NCBI RefSeq assembly: GCF_018802605.1
Contig: NZ_CP069161.1
Location: 2,418,001-2,482,000, forward strand
DNA length: 64,000 bases
From: Paludibacterium paludis
GTDB taxonomy: Bacteria; Pseudomonadota; Gammaproteobacteria; Burkholderiales; Chromobacteriaceae
Reading direction: 5' to 3'
Shown: piece by piece, positions 44,258 through 53,722 of the stretch
Position numbering within the stretch: the stretch's first letter is position 1
How the letters are laid out: the number at the start of each line of letters is the position of its first letter
Notes under the pieces: generated by a model
What the model saw: the letters and a program-made list of their open reading frames with translations, nothing else
What the model was told of the DNA's origin: nothing
Databases searched by the model: none
Position numbers and translations under genes: made by a program

Positions 44258-44827
44258 ATGCTTCTGATGATCGACAACTACGACTCCTTTACGTATAACC
44301 TTGTCCAGTACTTCGGTGAACTCGGGCAGGAAGTACGTGTATTTCGCAATGACGAAATCACCGTGGAAGAGATCGAAGCATTGTGGCCCCGCTATCTGGT
44401 GATATCACCCGGCCCTTGCACGCCCGATGAAGCCGGCGTGTCGGTGGCGGCCATAAAGGCTTTTGCCGGCCGCCTGCCCATCCTTGGCGTCTGCCTGGGC
44501 CACCAGAGCATCGGCCAGGCGTTCGGCGGCAAGATCGTGCGTGCCCGCACGCTGATGCACGGCAAGGTTTCCGACGTGCGCCACACCGGCGAGGGAGTTT
44601 TCCGCGACCTGCCCTCCCCGATATCCTGCACACGCTACCACTCGCTGGTCATCGAACACGAGACCTTGCCCGATTGCCTCGCCATCACGGCCTGGACCGA
44701 CGATGGCGAAATCATGGGGGTGCGGCACAAGACGCTGCCCATCGAAGGCGTGCAATTCCATCCCGAATCCATTCTGACCGAGCATGGCCATGCCATGCTG
44801 AAAAATTTCCTTGAGGAACACGCATGA
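44258..44827 (+). CDS. trpG: Anthranilate synthase component II (glutamine amidotransferase)
   Basis: 189 residues. A class I amidotransferase: [20 protein letters not shown] at the start, nucleophile Cys79 in [15 protein letters not shown], and the His-Glu pair in GVQFHPESI. It feeds ammonia from glutamine to TrpE to make anthranilate, and can also serve PabB for folate. Its stop overlaps the trpD start by four bases (ATGA), so the two are coupled. trpE is not adjacent in this window. Confidence 0.95.
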   Translation: MLLMIDNYDSFTYNLVQYFGELGQEVRVFRNDEITVEEIEALWPRYLVISPGPCTPDEAGVSVAAIKAFAGRLPILGVCLGHQSIGQAFGGKIVRARTLMHGKVSDVRHTGEGVFRDLPSPISCTRYHSLVIEHETLPDCLAITAWTDDGEIMGVRHKTLPIEGVQFHPESILTEHGHAMLKNFLEEHA

Positions 44828-45852
44828 TCACGCCACAGGCAGCCCTCAACCGGTTGATCGACAAGAACGAACTCTTTTACGACGAAATGCTGGACCTGAT
44901 GCGCCAGATCATGCGCGGCGAAGTGTCGCCCGCCCTGACCTCGGCCATTCTGATCGGACTCAGGGTCAAAACCGAAAGCGTACTGGAAATCGCCGCCGCC
45001 GCCACGGTGATGCGCGAATTCGCCACCCCCGTCCCGGTCGCCGACCGCCGGCACCTGGTCGACACCTGCGGCACCGGCGGCGACAAATCCCATACGTTCA
45101 ACATTTCCACGACCGCGGCGTTCGTGGCCGCCGCCGCCGGCGCCCGTGTCGCCAAGCATGGCGGCCGGTCCGTGTCGTCAAGCTCCGGCAGCGCGGACGT
45201 ACTGGAAAAACTCGGCGTCAACCTGAACATCGACGCGTCGGCTGTCGGCCACTGCATCGACACGCTGGGCATCGGTTTCATGTTCGCCCCCAACCATCAC
45301 AGCGCGATGCGCCATGTCGCACCGATCCGCAAGGAACTGGGGGTGCGCACCGTGTTCAACATCCTCGGCCCCCTGACCAATCCGGCCGACGCCGGCGCGC
45401 AGGTGATGGGCGTGTTCCATCCGGACCTGGTGGGGATCCAGTCGCGCGTTCTCAAGGAACTGGGCAGCCGGCACGTCCTGGTGGTGCATGGCATGGACGG
45501 GCTTGACGAGATCACCCTGTCCGGGCCGACCATGGTGGCCGAACTCAAGGACGGCTGGATCCGGGAATACACCCTCAAACCGTCGCAATTCGGCATGGCC
45601 GAAGCGGAGACGCGGGACATCCGGGCCGACACCGCCGAAGCATCCCGCGACATCCTGCTGTCGGTTCTTGACGGCAAACCCGGGCCGGCCGCCGACATTG
45701 TCGCCCTCAATGCCGCCGCCGCCATTTACACGGCGGGCATCGCCGATTCACTGGAAGACGGTGTCGACCGGGCCCGGGCAGCCATTCATGACGGGAAGGC
45801 CCGCAAAAAGCTGGATGAACTGGTACAATTGACCCAATCGTTCACGTCGTGA
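44824..45852 (+). CDS. trpD: Anthranilate phosphoribosyltransferase
   Basis: 342 residues. The PRPP-binding signature [22 protein letters not shown] and the metal/anthranilate segment [19 protein letters not shown] are intact. [20 protein letters not shown] and [12 protein letters not shown] are also conserved. It transfers phosphoribose from PRPP to anthranilate, the second step of tryptophan synthesis. It is translationally coupled to trpG. No trpC follows; a phosphohexomutase gene begins 61 bp later. Confidence 0.97.
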   Translation: MITPQAALNRLIDKNELFYDEMLDLMRQIMRGEVSPALTSAILIGLRVKTESVLEIAAAATVMREFATPVPVADRRHLVDTCGTGGDKSHTFNISTTAAFVAAAAGARVAKHGGRSVSSSSGSADVLEKLGVNLNIDASAVGHCIDTLGIGFMFAPNHHSAMRHVAPIRKELGVRTVFNILGPLTNPADAGAQVMGVFHPDLVGIQSRVLKELGSRHVLVVHGMDGLDEITLSGPTMVAELKDGWIREYTLKPSQFGMAEAETRDIRADTAEASRDILLSVLDGKPGPAADIVALNAAAAIYTAGIADSLEDGVDRARAAIHDGKARKKLDELVQLTQSFTS

Positions 45853-45913
45853 CCAACCACGGGACCGACGGCCACTCCTGCCGCGTCCCCCCTATCTAAA
45901 GTACGACCTCACC

Positions 45914-47287
45914 ATGAGCAAACCGTCCAAAGAGATTTTCAAGGCCTACGATATCCGTGGCATTGTCGGCAAAACCCTGACCGTCGACACCGCCCGCCTT
46001 ATCGGCCAGGCCATCGGCACCGAGGCGCGCTCGCGCAAGATCAGCACTGTCGTGGTCGGCCGCGACGGCCGCTTGTCCGGCCCCGAGCTGTCAGACGCGC
46101 TGAGCGCGGGCCTCATGGCCTCGGGCATCAATGTGATCGACGTGGGCCGCGTGGCCACGCCGATGCTGTACTACGCCGCTTACGAACTGGGCCACCTGTC
46201 GGGCGTGATGGTGACCGGCAGCCACAATCCTCCCGACTACAACGGTTTCAAGATGCTGCTCGGCGGCGATACGCTCGCCGGCCCGGACATTCAGGACCTT
46301 TATCGCCGCATCGTGGAAAAGGATCTCGCGGAAGGCGAAGGCCAATTGTCGACCCACGACATCGCGGATGCCTATCTTGACCGCATCACCGGGGACATCA
46401 AGCTGGCCCGCCCGATGAACATCGTGGTCGATTGCGGCAACGGCGTTCCCGGCGCGTTCGCCCCCACCCTGTTCCGCCGCCTCGGCTGCCGCGTGCGAGA
46501 ACTGTTCTGCGACGTGGATGGAACCTTCCCGAACCATCACCCGGACCCGGCCCGCCCGGAAAACCTTCAGGATGTCATTGAAGCGCTGGCCAAGACCGAC
46601 GCCGAGATCGGCCTCGCGTTCGACGGCGACGGCGACCGGCTGGGCGTGGTCACCAAGGAAGGCAACATCATCTGGCCGGACCGGCAACTGATGCTGTTCG
46701 CCGCCGACGTGCTCGAACGCAATCCCGGCGCGAAAATCATTTACGACGTGAAATCGACCCGCCTGCTCAAGCCGTGGATCACCGAAAACGGCGGCGTCCC
46801 GGTGATGGGCCGCACCGGCCACAGCTTCATGAAAGCGAGCATCAAGGAAACCGGCGCGCTGCTGGCCGGCGAGATGAGCGGCCACGTGTTCTTCAAGGAA
46901 CGCTGGTACGGCTTCGACGACGGCATTTATGCCGGCGCGCGCCTGCTCGAGGTGCTGTCGCGGGTCGATGACCCGAGCGCGCTGCTCAACGCGCTGCCCA
47001 ACGCGGTCAGCACGCCGGAACTGAACCTCGCCACCGCCGAAGGGGAAAACCACCGCCTGATCGAGACGCTGCAAAAAGAGGCCCGTTTCGAGGGCGCCGA
47101 CGAAGTCGTCACCATCGACGGCCTGCGCGTCGAATACCCGGACGGTTTCGGTCTTGCCCGCGCCTCCAACACCACGCCGGTCATTGTGCTGCGCTTCGAA
47201 GCCGACAACGAAACCGCGCTGGAGCGGATCAAGGCCGACTTCCGCCGCGTACTGTCCTCGGTCACCTCCGCCAAGCTCCCCTTCTGA
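45914..47287 (+). CDS. Phosphomannomutase/phosphoglucomutase
   Basis: 457 residues with the four-domain alpha-D-phosphohexomutase plan. The phosphoserine loop is VTGSHNPPDYNGFKMLLGG, the metal loop is LAFDGDGDRLGVV, the sugar loop GEMSGHVFF, and the phosphate loop lies in the last domain (RASNTTPVIVLRFEAD). It interconverts hexose 6- and 1-phosphates for surface polysaccharide and LPS precursors. It is of the AlgC/ManB type; which sugar is preferred cannot be read. It ends at an intrinsic terminator. Confidence 0.94.
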   Translation: MSKPSKEIFKAYDIRGIVGKTLTVDTARLIGQAIGTEARSRKISTVVVGRDGRLSGPELSDALSAGLMASGINVIDVGRVATPMLYYAAYELGHLSGVMVTGSHNPPDYNGFKMLLGGDTLAGPDIQDLYRRIVEKDLAEGEGQLSTHDIADAYLDRITGDIKLARPMNIVVDCGNGVPGAFAPTLFRRLGCRVRELFCDVDGTFPNHHPDPARPENLQDVIEALAKTDAEIGLAFDGDGDRLGVVTKEGNIIWPDRQLMLFAADVLERNPGAKIIYDVKSTRLLKPWITENGGVPVMGRTGHSFMKASIKETGALLAGEMSGHVFFKERWYGFDDGIYAGARLLEVLSRVDDPSALLNALPNAVSTPELNLATAEGENHRLIETLQKEARFEGADEVVTIDGLRVEYPDGFGLARASNTTPVIVLRFEADNETALERIKADFRRVLSSVTSAKLPF

Positions 47288-47310
47288 GTCTTGCCAACCC
47301 GTTTTACCCG

Positions 47311-47340
47311 GGGACACGGCCTTGCCGTGTCCCGTTGTTT
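47311..47340 (+). terminator. Intrinsic terminator between the mutase gene and prmB
   Basis: GGGACACGG-CCTTG-CCGTGTCCC followed by GTTGTTTT. Confidence 0.75.
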
Positions 47341-47353
47341 TGAAAGGACCCCC

Positions 47354-48259
47354 ATGTACGCACAAGCCGCCGTCACGTTTTCCACGGTTCGCGACCTGCT
47401 GCGTTTCGCCGTGTCGCGCTTCACGGCCTGCGAGCTGGTTTACGGTCACGGCACGACCAACGCCTACGACGAAGCCGCCTACCTGATTCTCGCCACCCTG
47501 AATCTCCCGCTGGACACACTGGAGCCGTTCCTGGACGCGACACTGCTGCCCGACGAAATCCGCGATGTGGTGGAGATGATCGAAAAGCGCGCCGAACAGC
47601 GCATCCCGGTCGCCTACCTCACCCACGAGGCCTGGCAGGGAGAGTTCAGCTTTTATGTCGACGAACGCGTGCTCGTGCCGCGCTCCTTCATTTACGAGCT
47701 CCTTGGCGCGCCGCTCGAACCCTGGATCGAGCACCCGGAACTGGTCCATCGCGCGCTCGACCTGTGCACCGGCTCGGGCTGCCTCGCCATCCAGATGGCC
47801 CACCATTACCCGGACGCCGAGATCGACGCCGTCGATATTTCGCTGGACGCGCTGGAAGTCGCCGCGATCAATGTCGAAAACTACGGTCTGGAAGAGCGGA
47901 TCCAGCTGCTGCACACCGACCTGTTCCAGGGTATCGAAGAAACCTACGACCTGATCGTTTCCAATCCGCCCTATGTGGACGAGGAATCGGTGGACGAACT
48001 GCCCGCCGAATACCTGCACGAACCGGAGCTCGCACTGGGCTCGGGACGGGACGGACTGGACGCGACACGGGAAATCCTGCGCCGCGCGCCGGAATTCCTC
48101 AACGAACGTGGCGTGCTGCTGGTGGAGATCGGCCACAACCGCGAGGCGCTGGAAGCGGCCTTCCCCGAACTGCCTTTCGTCTGGCTGGAAACCTCCGGAG
48201 GGGACGGTTTCGTCTTCCTGCTGACCCGGGAAGATCTCGTCACCGCCGGAGAGCCGTGA
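47354..48259 (+). CDS. prmB: 50S ribosomal protein L3 glutamine methyltransferase
   Basis: 301 residues from ATG 47354, with GAAAGGA upstream. An N-terminal helical domain (TVRDLLRFAVSRFTACELVYGHGTTNAYDEA) is followed by a SAM domain: LDLCTGSGCLAIQMA is motif I and the substrate-gripping NPPYVDEES lies in IVSNPPYV. The family methylates glutamine side chains; the residues before the SAM domain (VPRSFIYELL) are of the PrmB rather than the PrmC type. It converges on the ArgO-like gene. Confidence 0.93.
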   Translation: MYAQAAVTFSTVRDLLRFAVSRFTACELVYGHGTTNAYDEAAYLILATLNLPLDTLEPFLDATLLPDEIRDVVEMIEKRAEQRIPVAYLTHEAWQGEFSFYVDERVLVPRSFIYELLGAPLEPWIEHPELVHRALDLCTGSGCLAIQMAHHYPDAEIDAVDISLDALEVAAINVENYGLEERIQLLHTDLFQGIEETYDLIVSNPPYVDEESVDELPAEYLHEPELALGSGRDGLDATREILRRAPEFLNERGVLLVEIGHNREALEAAFPELPFVWLETSGGDGFVFLLTREDLVTAGEP

Positions 48260-48883
48260 TCACAGGCCGAAATTGACCAGCAGCATGCCGCCGGTGAAGA
48301 ACATCACCACACCGATGGCGCCATCGAGGACCCGCCAGCTGGCGGGTCTGGCGAACCAGGGCGCGAGCTTCGCGGCGAAGGCGCCAAGCGCGACAAACCA
48401 GCAGGCGGACGCCAGCGTGCTGCCGATCAGGAAGGACACCTGGTTGTGCTTGCCGTAGGCAGAGGAAACACCGCCGATCAGTACGATGGTATCGAGCAGC
48501 GCGTAGGGATTGAGCAACGTTACCATCAGCAGGGTCCGGCACACGGCCCGGCGCTCGCGCTCGACATTGCCGTCGAGCGACAACGCGCCATGCTGCCGGG
48601 CGAACGCCGCGCGAAACGCCTTGAACCCCAGCCAGAAGATGAAGCCCGCCCCGCCCCAGGCCAGAACCCGGACCAGCCCCGGCACGCCGGCGATGACGCC
48701 CCCCATGCCGAATACTCCGCAACTCATCAGAACTATGTCGCAGACAATGCAGACCAGCACGATCAAGCCGACATGGCTGCGCGCGATACCCTGACGCAGC
48801 ACATAGGCATTCTGAGGACCGATACCGACGATCTGGGCGAATGCCAGACCAAACGCTGAAAACATCACACTTGCATCAAACAT
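48260..48883 (-). CDS. LysE/ArgO-family amino acid exporter
   Basis: 207 residues from ATG 48883, with GGGAG upstream. There are six hydrophobic segments and the family opening FGLAFAQIVGIGPQNAYVLRQG. The mid-protein Asn-Pro motif is in LLMVTLLNPYALLDTIVLIGG. ArgO and LysE export arginine, lysine or canavanine and are usually controlled by ArgP/LysG. An ArgP-like gene lies 2.7 kb away, separated by the globin-EAL gene. Direct control is plausible but not shown. Confidence 0.9.
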   Translation of the reverse strand: MFDASVMFSAFGLAFAQIVGIGPQNAYVLRQGIARSHVGLIVLVCIVCDIVLMSCGVFGMGGVIAGVPGLVRVLAWGGAGFIFWLGFKAFRAAFARQHGALSLDGNVERERRAVCRTLLMVTLLNPYALLDTIVLIGGVSSAYGKHNQVSFLIGSTLASACWFVALGAFAAKLAPWFARPASWRVLDGAIGVVMFFTGGMLLVNFGL

Positions 48884-48959
48884 CGTCACTCCCTGGTTAT
48901 TCCGATCCAAGACTAAGGGAGTGAGCGAGGTTTGCCAAATGCATCCTTTTAATCGCTCA

Positions 48960-51350
48960 TCAGCAGAACTGATCACCAAGCGGGGTAAACCCCGACGCTT
49001 CCACAACAAAATCCGGATCCGGCGACGCGAGTTCAAGCTCGCCGATCCATTCCATCAGCTTGCCGGAGTTCACTGGCGGCGAAATCGCGTAACCCTGCCC
49101 CGACGAGCATCCAAGCTCGAGCAGACGATCCCAGATCGGCTGGCTCTCCACGCCTTCGACCACCAGTTGGCGACCGGTATAGTGGGCGAAGGAAATCATA
49201 CTGCGGATGATCGCTTCATTGCCCGGCGCTTCGAGCAGCATGCGCACAAAACGCTGGTCGATCTTGATGGTGTCGAACGGCAACTGCTGCAGATGCACCA
49301 GCGACGACGCGCCGGTGCCGAAATCGTCGAGTGCGATCGATACTCCGATTTCGCGGCAGGCCGCCAGTTTGTGCACGATGGCTTCGGCTTCCTTCTGCGA
49401 AATGGTTTCCAGCACCTCCAGCTCGAGATGACCGTCGGGAATCGGGTAACGCATGATCAGCGCCTGCACGCGCGATAAAAAATCGCTGTGCTGCAGGGTC
49501 ATCGCCGACAGGTTGACGCTGATGGGAATGCTCCGCCCCTGGCCGAGCCAACCGGTGGAGTGACGCAAGGCCTCCTCCATCACCCACCAGTCTAGCTCCC
49601 TCATCAGATCGGTATGGTCGATCGCCGGAAAAAACGCCCCCGGAGCGAGGTATCCGCCGTCGCGGCGCCAGCGCACCAGCGCCTCGACACCACACACCCG
49701 GTGGTTCTTGAGATTGATTTTGGGCTGGTAGAACAGTTCCAGGCCGTCGCCGCGCAAGGCCTCGGCGAATTCGGCGCGAATCCGGTGCAGCCGATGGATT
49801 TCCTCGTCCATCGCCGCGTCGTAGTAGCGCACCTGGCCACCGCCCGCCTCCCGCGCACGCGTCAGCGCCAGATCCGCCCGGCGCATCATAACGCCGGGGT
49901 CGGCCGTATCGGCGGCTTCGACGACGATGCCGACGCTCGGCACGGCGTAGACCTTTTCCGTTTGCCAGTCGACCGCGTCCTCGAAGGACGCCATCACCGC
50001 GCCGACCAGCCCGTCGAGCATGTCGAAACGGTCGGAAATAATCACAAAACGCGCCGCTCCTACCCGGCCCACACTGCCCGAGGGCAGCACGATCTGGCTG
50101 AGCCTCAGCGCCACCTCGCGCAGGATGATATCGCCGCACTCATGCCCCAGACGGGCATTGATATCGTGAAATCCGTCGATCGCCACCGCTATGCTGGCGA
50201 CGCGTCCGGAAGGCCGCGCGCCGGCGATCAATTGCGCGAGTTTCTCGGTCATGCGCTGGCGGTTGGGCAAGCCCGTCAATTTGTCGTGCTGGATCAGGTA
50301 GGCCAGCTCCGACTCGGCGCGCCGGCTGCGCTCCAGCGCATCCTGACGTTCCAGCGCATAGCCGATCTCGCTGGTCATGGTCTGCACGAGGCCCACCGTG
50401 TCCTGATCGAAAAACCAGCTGTTCACCGAATAGAGCACCAGCGTCCCCACCGTTTCGCCGCACAGGATGAGTGGCGAAACGAGCAGGCTGCGCACCCCGG
50501 CCTCCATCAGCACGGAGGTCCATTTTCCCATGGACGCGTCATTGGCGATGTCGTTGATAACCTGCGGTCGCTGGGTGCGCACGGCGCGAGCCGACGGCCC
50601 GTTGGCATCGTCGGTATCGATCTGCAGCACGAGGTTTGCCGGCAAAGCATGGTCGCGGTGGCTGCAAACAGCTTCCTGGCTCAGCGTGCCGCCGTCGAGC
50701 CTGCCTATCCAGGCATGACTGAAGCCGCCCTCCTCGACACAGATCCGGCAAATGGATCGGAACAGTTCATCGCGCCCGGTCGCGTGGATCAGCGCGAGGC
50801 TGACCTTGCTGAGCGTCGCGTACAGCCGCGCCGTCGCGAACATCGAATGGTGGTGCTCACGGGTTTTGGCATCGGCCGCCTCGGTATGGCCGTGCAACTG
50901 CAGCAGGATATCGAGAAGAACGCGCTTGCGCAGCGCCTCGTCCAGTTTCAGCCGCTGTTCGTCATTGGCGGCCAGAACCTGGGACTGGGCAAGCAGATGC
51001 CCGAGATAGCGTTCGTACGCCCCGCACAACCAGACGGGGCTGACGCCGAGGCGATGGTGCATTCGCCCCAGCGCCACCACTTTTTCGGCATGGGCCGCGT
51101 CGACCGGACATGTCAACATGGCTTCGATATATTCGGTCTGACTGGTCATCAGGCGCGCCAGGCCAGCTTCGCCGAGCGAGACGATCAATTTGGATGTTTC
51201 TTCATTCGTCAGCAAATACCAGTAAAATTGCTTGGCCAGGACATCCCGGCGTGCAAGCAAGCCCGCACTGAACTCGGCGATCAGGTTCAGGTGGTCTTCC
51301 CCAAGACCAATGAACCGGCAGAGTTTGCCGACAAGACTCGTGTTTCCCAT
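48960..51350 (-). CDS. Globin-coupled GAF-GGDEF-EAL protein (probable c-di-GMP phosphodiesterase)
   Basis: About 796 residues. Starts at 51356 and 51350 are both possible; no ribosome site decides. Residues about 1-155 form a protoglobin sensor, with the proximal histidine probably in LGRMHHRLGVSPVWLCGAYERY. A GAF domain follows (RDELFRSICRICVEEGGFSH, SPLILCGETVGTLVLYSV). The GGDEF site is degenerate (GAARF), so cyclase activity is unlikely. The EAL domain is intact: EALVRW, NLSAMTL, ALDDFGTGASSL, IKID and VVEGVES. It should break down cyclic-di-GMP in response to oxygen or another gas bound at heme. No membrane segment is present. Confidence 0.9.
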   Translation of the reverse strand: MGNTSLVGKLCRFIGLGEDHLNLIAEFSAGLLARRDVLAKQFYWYLLTNEETSKLIVSLGEAGLARLMTSQTEYIEAMLTCPVDAAHAEKVVALGRMHHRLGVSPVWLCGAYERYLGHLLAQSQVLAANDEQRLKLDEALRKRVLLDILLQLHGHTEAADAKTREHHHSMFATARLYATLSKVSLALIHATGRDELFRSICRICVEEGGFSHAWIGRLDGGTLSQEAVCSHRDHALPANLVLQIDTDDANGPSARAVRTQRPQVINDIANDASMGKWTSVLMEAGVRSLLVSPLILCGETVGTLVLYSVNSWFFDQDTVGLVQTMTSEIGYALERQDALERSRRAESELAYLIQHDKLTGLPNRQRMTEKLAQLIAGARPSGRVASIAVAIDGFHDINARLGHECGDIILREVALRLSQIVLPSGSVGRVGAARFVIISDRFDMLDGLVGAVMASFEDAVDWQTEKVYAVPSVGIVVEAADTADPGVMMRRADLALTRAREAGGGQVRYYDAAMDEEIHRLHRIRAEFAEALRGDGLELFYQPKINLKNHRVCGVEALVRWRRDGGYLAPGAFFPAIDHTDLMRELDWWVMEEALRHSTGWLGQGRSIPISVNLSAMTLQHSDFLSRVQALIMRYPIPDGHLELEVLETISQKEAEAIVHKLAACREIGVSIALDDFGTGASSLVHLQQLPFDTIKIDQRFVRMLLEAPGNEAIIRSMISFAHYTGRQLVVEGVESQPIWDRLLELGCSSGQGYAISPPVNSGKLMEWIGELELASPDPDFVVEASGFTPLGDQFC

Positions 51351-51547
51351 TAACATGCCTGCTTGGCCCGTAGTGTGTAGTGATTGTTGTTGCCAGTCGG
51401 CCTGGCTTGTTCTGCAACCCGGGGAAATCGTTGTTATGTAGCGCTCATGACGCGGCCCGCCTTGTGCGGACACATTCTTCGAAGCCTAGCAGATTAGTAT
51501 TACCTTTTCCATCCGGATTAAACATAAATAACGTAATCTATTAGACC

Positions 51548-52444
51548 ATGCTGGATCCCAAATTGCTCGAGGCATTGCAGGCCGTCGTCGAATGCGGCGG
51601 CTTTGAAAAGGCGGCGCAGCGCCTGTTTCTCACCCAGTCGGCGGTCTCCCAGCGCATCAAGCTGCTGGAAGAGCGGCTTGGCCAGCCCGTGGTCACGCGC
51701 ACCTCGCCGATCGACACCACCGTCGCGGGGCGACGGCTTTTGCGGCATTTCCACCAGCTGTCCTTGATGGAAAAGGATCTGCTCGACACCCTGCAGGTCA
51801 CCCGCACCGACTCGGCTTTCACCATGCTCGCCATCGGCGTCAACGCCGACAGCCTCGCAGGCTGGTTCCTGCAGGCCGTCAAACCGTTCCTGAAGCGCCA
51901 CCCAGTGGTGCTCGACCTTTTGATGGACGATCAGGACTACACCCACGAACTGATGCGCAACGGTCATGTCGCGGGCTGCGTCAGCACCCGCGCCCAGGCC
52001 GTTCAGGGCAGCGAATGCCGGCTGCTCGGCCACGTCCGCTATCTGTGCCTGGCCACGCCGGCGTTCCGCGACAGGTTTTTTTCCAGCGGCATGACGCCCG
52101 AGGCGCTGTCGGCCGCTCCGGCCATCCTCTATGACCGTAAAAAGGATGACATGCATCATCAGTTCCTGTCCGGCACGCTGGGATTCACCGGGCACTTCCC
52201 GGCCTTCGCCCTGCCCACTCCGGAAGGCTTTCTCGACTACACCCGGGAGGGACTGGCCTACAGCCTGCAGCCAGAACTGATGCTGGCCGACGATCTGGAC
52301 ACGGGCCGGCTTGTCGATCTGTGCCCGGGGCTCTGGATGGACATGCCGATGTACTGGCACCACTGGCGCATCGAATCGAATCTGATCAGCGAAATAGAGG
52401 AAACACTCGTCGAGTTTGCGCTCGCGCATCTTCGGCAACCGTGA
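51548..52444 (+). CDS. argP: ArgP/IciA-type LysR transcriptional regulator
   Basis: 298 residues. The N-terminal helix-turn-helix (LDPKLLEALQAVVECGGFEK, then AAQRLFLTQSAVSQRIKLLE) and VTRTSPIDTTVAGRRLLRHF match the ArgP branch of LysR proteins. The effector domain (MDDQDYTHELMRNGHVAGCV) is also of this type. ArgP senses lysine or arginine and controls argO-like exporters, one of which is at 48260-48883. The 5' side is AT-rich and divergent from the globin-EAL gene. Confidence 0.9.
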   Translation: MLDPKLLEALQAVVECGGFEKAAQRLFLTQSAVSQRIKLLEERLGQPVVTRTSPIDTTVAGRRLLRHFHQLSLMEKDLLDTLQVTRTDSAFTMLAIGVNADSLAGWFLQAVKPFLKRHPVVLDLLMDDQDYTHELMRNGHVAGCVSTRAQAVQGSECRLLGHVRYLCLATPAFRDRFFSSGMTPEALSAAPAILYDRKKDDMHHQFLSGTLGFTGHFPAFALPTPEGFLDYTREGLAYSLQPELMLADDLDTGRLVDLCPGLWMDMPMYWHHWRIESNLISEIEETLVEFALAHLRQP

Positions 52445-52505
52445 ACCCTTGACAGGCGGCACGCCCGGGAGGAATATCGCTGCCCCCACCTCGCATGGAG
52501 ATATC

Positions 52506-52931
52506 ATGAGCGAACGTGTTATCGACTGGGCGCATCTCGAGCGCGAGGCGCGTGCCGCCGCCGCCCGCGCCTATGTGCCATACAGCCGCTTTGCCGTCGG
52601 CGCGGCGATTCTCACCGCCGACGGCCGGGTGTTCACCGGATGCAATGTGGAGAACGCCTCCTTCGGCCTGACCAACTGCGCCGAACGGACCGCCGTATTC
52701 ACCTCGCGCGCCAGCGGCGATACCTCCGACATCCTCGCGGTGTGCGTCTACACCCCGACCGACGAACCCACCCCGCCCTGCGGCGCCTGTCGGCAAGTGC
52801 TCAACGAATTCGGTCCAACCATGCGGGTGCGCACCATCTGCCGTACCGAGCAGCGCGTCGACACCACTCTGGACACACTGCTGCCGGGGGCGTTCGGGCC
52901 TCGCAACCTCGACACAGCGGGCAACGGATAA
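52506..52931 (+). CDS. cdd: Cytidine deaminase
   Basis: 141 residues from ATG 52506, with GGAG upstream. It is a homotetrameric-type enzyme: VPYSRFAVGAAI, the catalytic CAERTA, and the zinc pair PCGACRQVL are intact. It converts cytidine and deoxycytidine to uridines in pyrimidine salvage. The length is right for the short form. It lies 61 bp after the argP gene. A long inverted repeat follows. Confidence 0.95.
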   Translation: MSERVIDWAHLEREARAAAARAYVPYSRFAVGAAILTADGRVFTGCNVENASFGLTNCAERTAVFTSRASGDTSDILAVCVYTPTDEPTPPCGACRQVLNEFGPTMRVRTICRTEQRVDTTLDTLLPGAFGPRNLDTAGNG

Positions 52932-52987
52932 GCGACAGGACGTGGCGGAGTCCGCCGCGTTTTCACAACGTTTCGTCTCGCCCCGCC

Positions 52988-53034
52988 CTGCCGCTGGCCG
53001 CTATTGACCTGGTCTTGATAACGGCCAGCGGCAG
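52988..53034. repeat. Perfect inverted repeat after cdd
   Basis: CTGCCGCTGGCCG at 52988-53000 is the exact complement of 53022-53034, with a 21-base loop and no T run. It may be a hairpin that stops transcription or stabilises the cdd mRNA. Confidence 0.6.
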
Positions 53035-53138
53035 CATCCACGGTACGTTGTGCTGGCTCACCCCATTCCGAACCGGAAACCTGCGCGCCGATGAGCGTGG
53101 AACTCGCCGCCGCGTCGCCGCAAGCGTGGTTGAGAGGC

Positions 53139-53170
53139 AAAAAAAACGCCGGGGTGGATCATCCCGGCGT
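53139..53170 (-). terminator. Intrinsic terminator reading leftward
   Basis: Minus-strand ACGCCGGG-(ATGATCCAC)-CCCGGCGT followed by eight T. It probably closes the gene that stops at 53323. Confidence 0.75.
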
Positions 53171-53322
53171 GCAGCAAATAGAGAGAATAGACTACAGGAA
53201 CTTCAGAAAAACCCGTTGATCGGGAGCACGTGGCCGCCCTCCCTTCCCAACGCACTGCATAAAGAACCCGGCGCCAAGCCACGCTTCCAGCACGGCGCCC
53301 GATCCCCTATATCCTTTCATGC

Positions 53323-53577
53323 TCAGCTGTTGCGCTCGGCCACGCTGCCCGCGTGCGCGGCAATCAGTTCGACGCTTCCAACCTCCACGGGCTGTCCCGC
53401 GTTGCCACAGATCAGCGCCTTGCCGGGGGCGTTCGGCGCCTGGCCGCAGCTGACCGCATCGGCCAGCAGCCGGGCATTCGGCTGCAAGGCGTGACCAACC
53501 GACACGGTCAGTACGGCAAAGAAACCGGCGGAAATCACGGTGCCGGCGGCGACGGCCAGCAGATCAATCGTCTTCAT
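53323..53577 (-). CDS. Small exported or membrane-anchored hypothetical protein
   Basis: 84 residues from ATG 53577, with a GGAACGC-type purine stretch upstream (weak). One hydrophobic N-terminal helix (LLAVAAGTVISAGFFAVLTV) is followed by a polar part with two cysteines (VSCGQAPNAPGKALICGNAG), which could form a disulfide outside the membrane. I recognise no family. Its upstream region contains the TACCTTG repeats and the 35-bp palindrome, so it is probably tightly regulated. Confidence 0.6.
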   Translation of the reverse strand: MKTIDLLAVAAGTVISAGFFAVLTVSVGHALQPNARLLADAVSCGQAPNAPGKALICGNAGQPVEVGSVELIAAHAGSVAERNS

Positions 53578-53610
53578 GATGCGTTCCTCTTGCTGGTGAG
53601 TATTGCACTG

Positions 53611-53620
53611 TACCTTGCAT
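53611..53620 (+). promoter_or_regulatory. Operator-like half-site TACCTTGCAT (copy 1)
   Basis: The identical decamer recurs at 53713-53722, and its core (TACCTTG) forms both arms of the palindrome between them. It sits 34 bp before the small gene at 53577. Confidence 0.5.
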
Positions 53621-53670
53621 AACACGAATCTGATTTCGAGCGTGCTTGCATTTCATCTGCCGTCAGCATA

Positions 53671-53705
53671 ATGAAAGATACCTTGTAGTGCAAGGTATCT
53701 TTCAT
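53671..53705. promoter_or_regulatory. Perfect 35-bp palindrome, probable operator
   Basis: The arms ATGAAAGATACCTTG (53671-53685) and CAAGGTATCTTTCAT (53691-53705) are exact complements around TAGTG. The arms contain the same TACCTTG core as the flanking half-sites. A T run is lacking, so a regulator binding site is more likely than a terminator; the symmetry resembles PadR- or MarR-type operators. Confidence 0.65.
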
Positions 53706-53712
53706 AGGAACC

Positions 53713-53722
53713 TACCTTGCAT
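53713..53722 (+). promoter_or_regulatory. Operator-like half-site TACCTTGCAT (copy 2)
   Basis: The same decamer as at 53611-53620, on the other side of the palindrome. Confidence 0.5.

Noticed and set aside
46091..48136. 681-codon minus-strand frame
   Set aside because: Antisense of the phosphohexomutase and prmB genes, with no protein-like motif.
48960..51350. Diguanylate cyclase activity of the globin-coupled protein
   Set aside because: The GGDEF site is degenerate (GAARF), while the EAL site is intact.
53671..53705. 35-bp palindrome as a terminator
   Set aside because: No T run on either side, and its core recurs as separate half-sites, so an operator is more likely.
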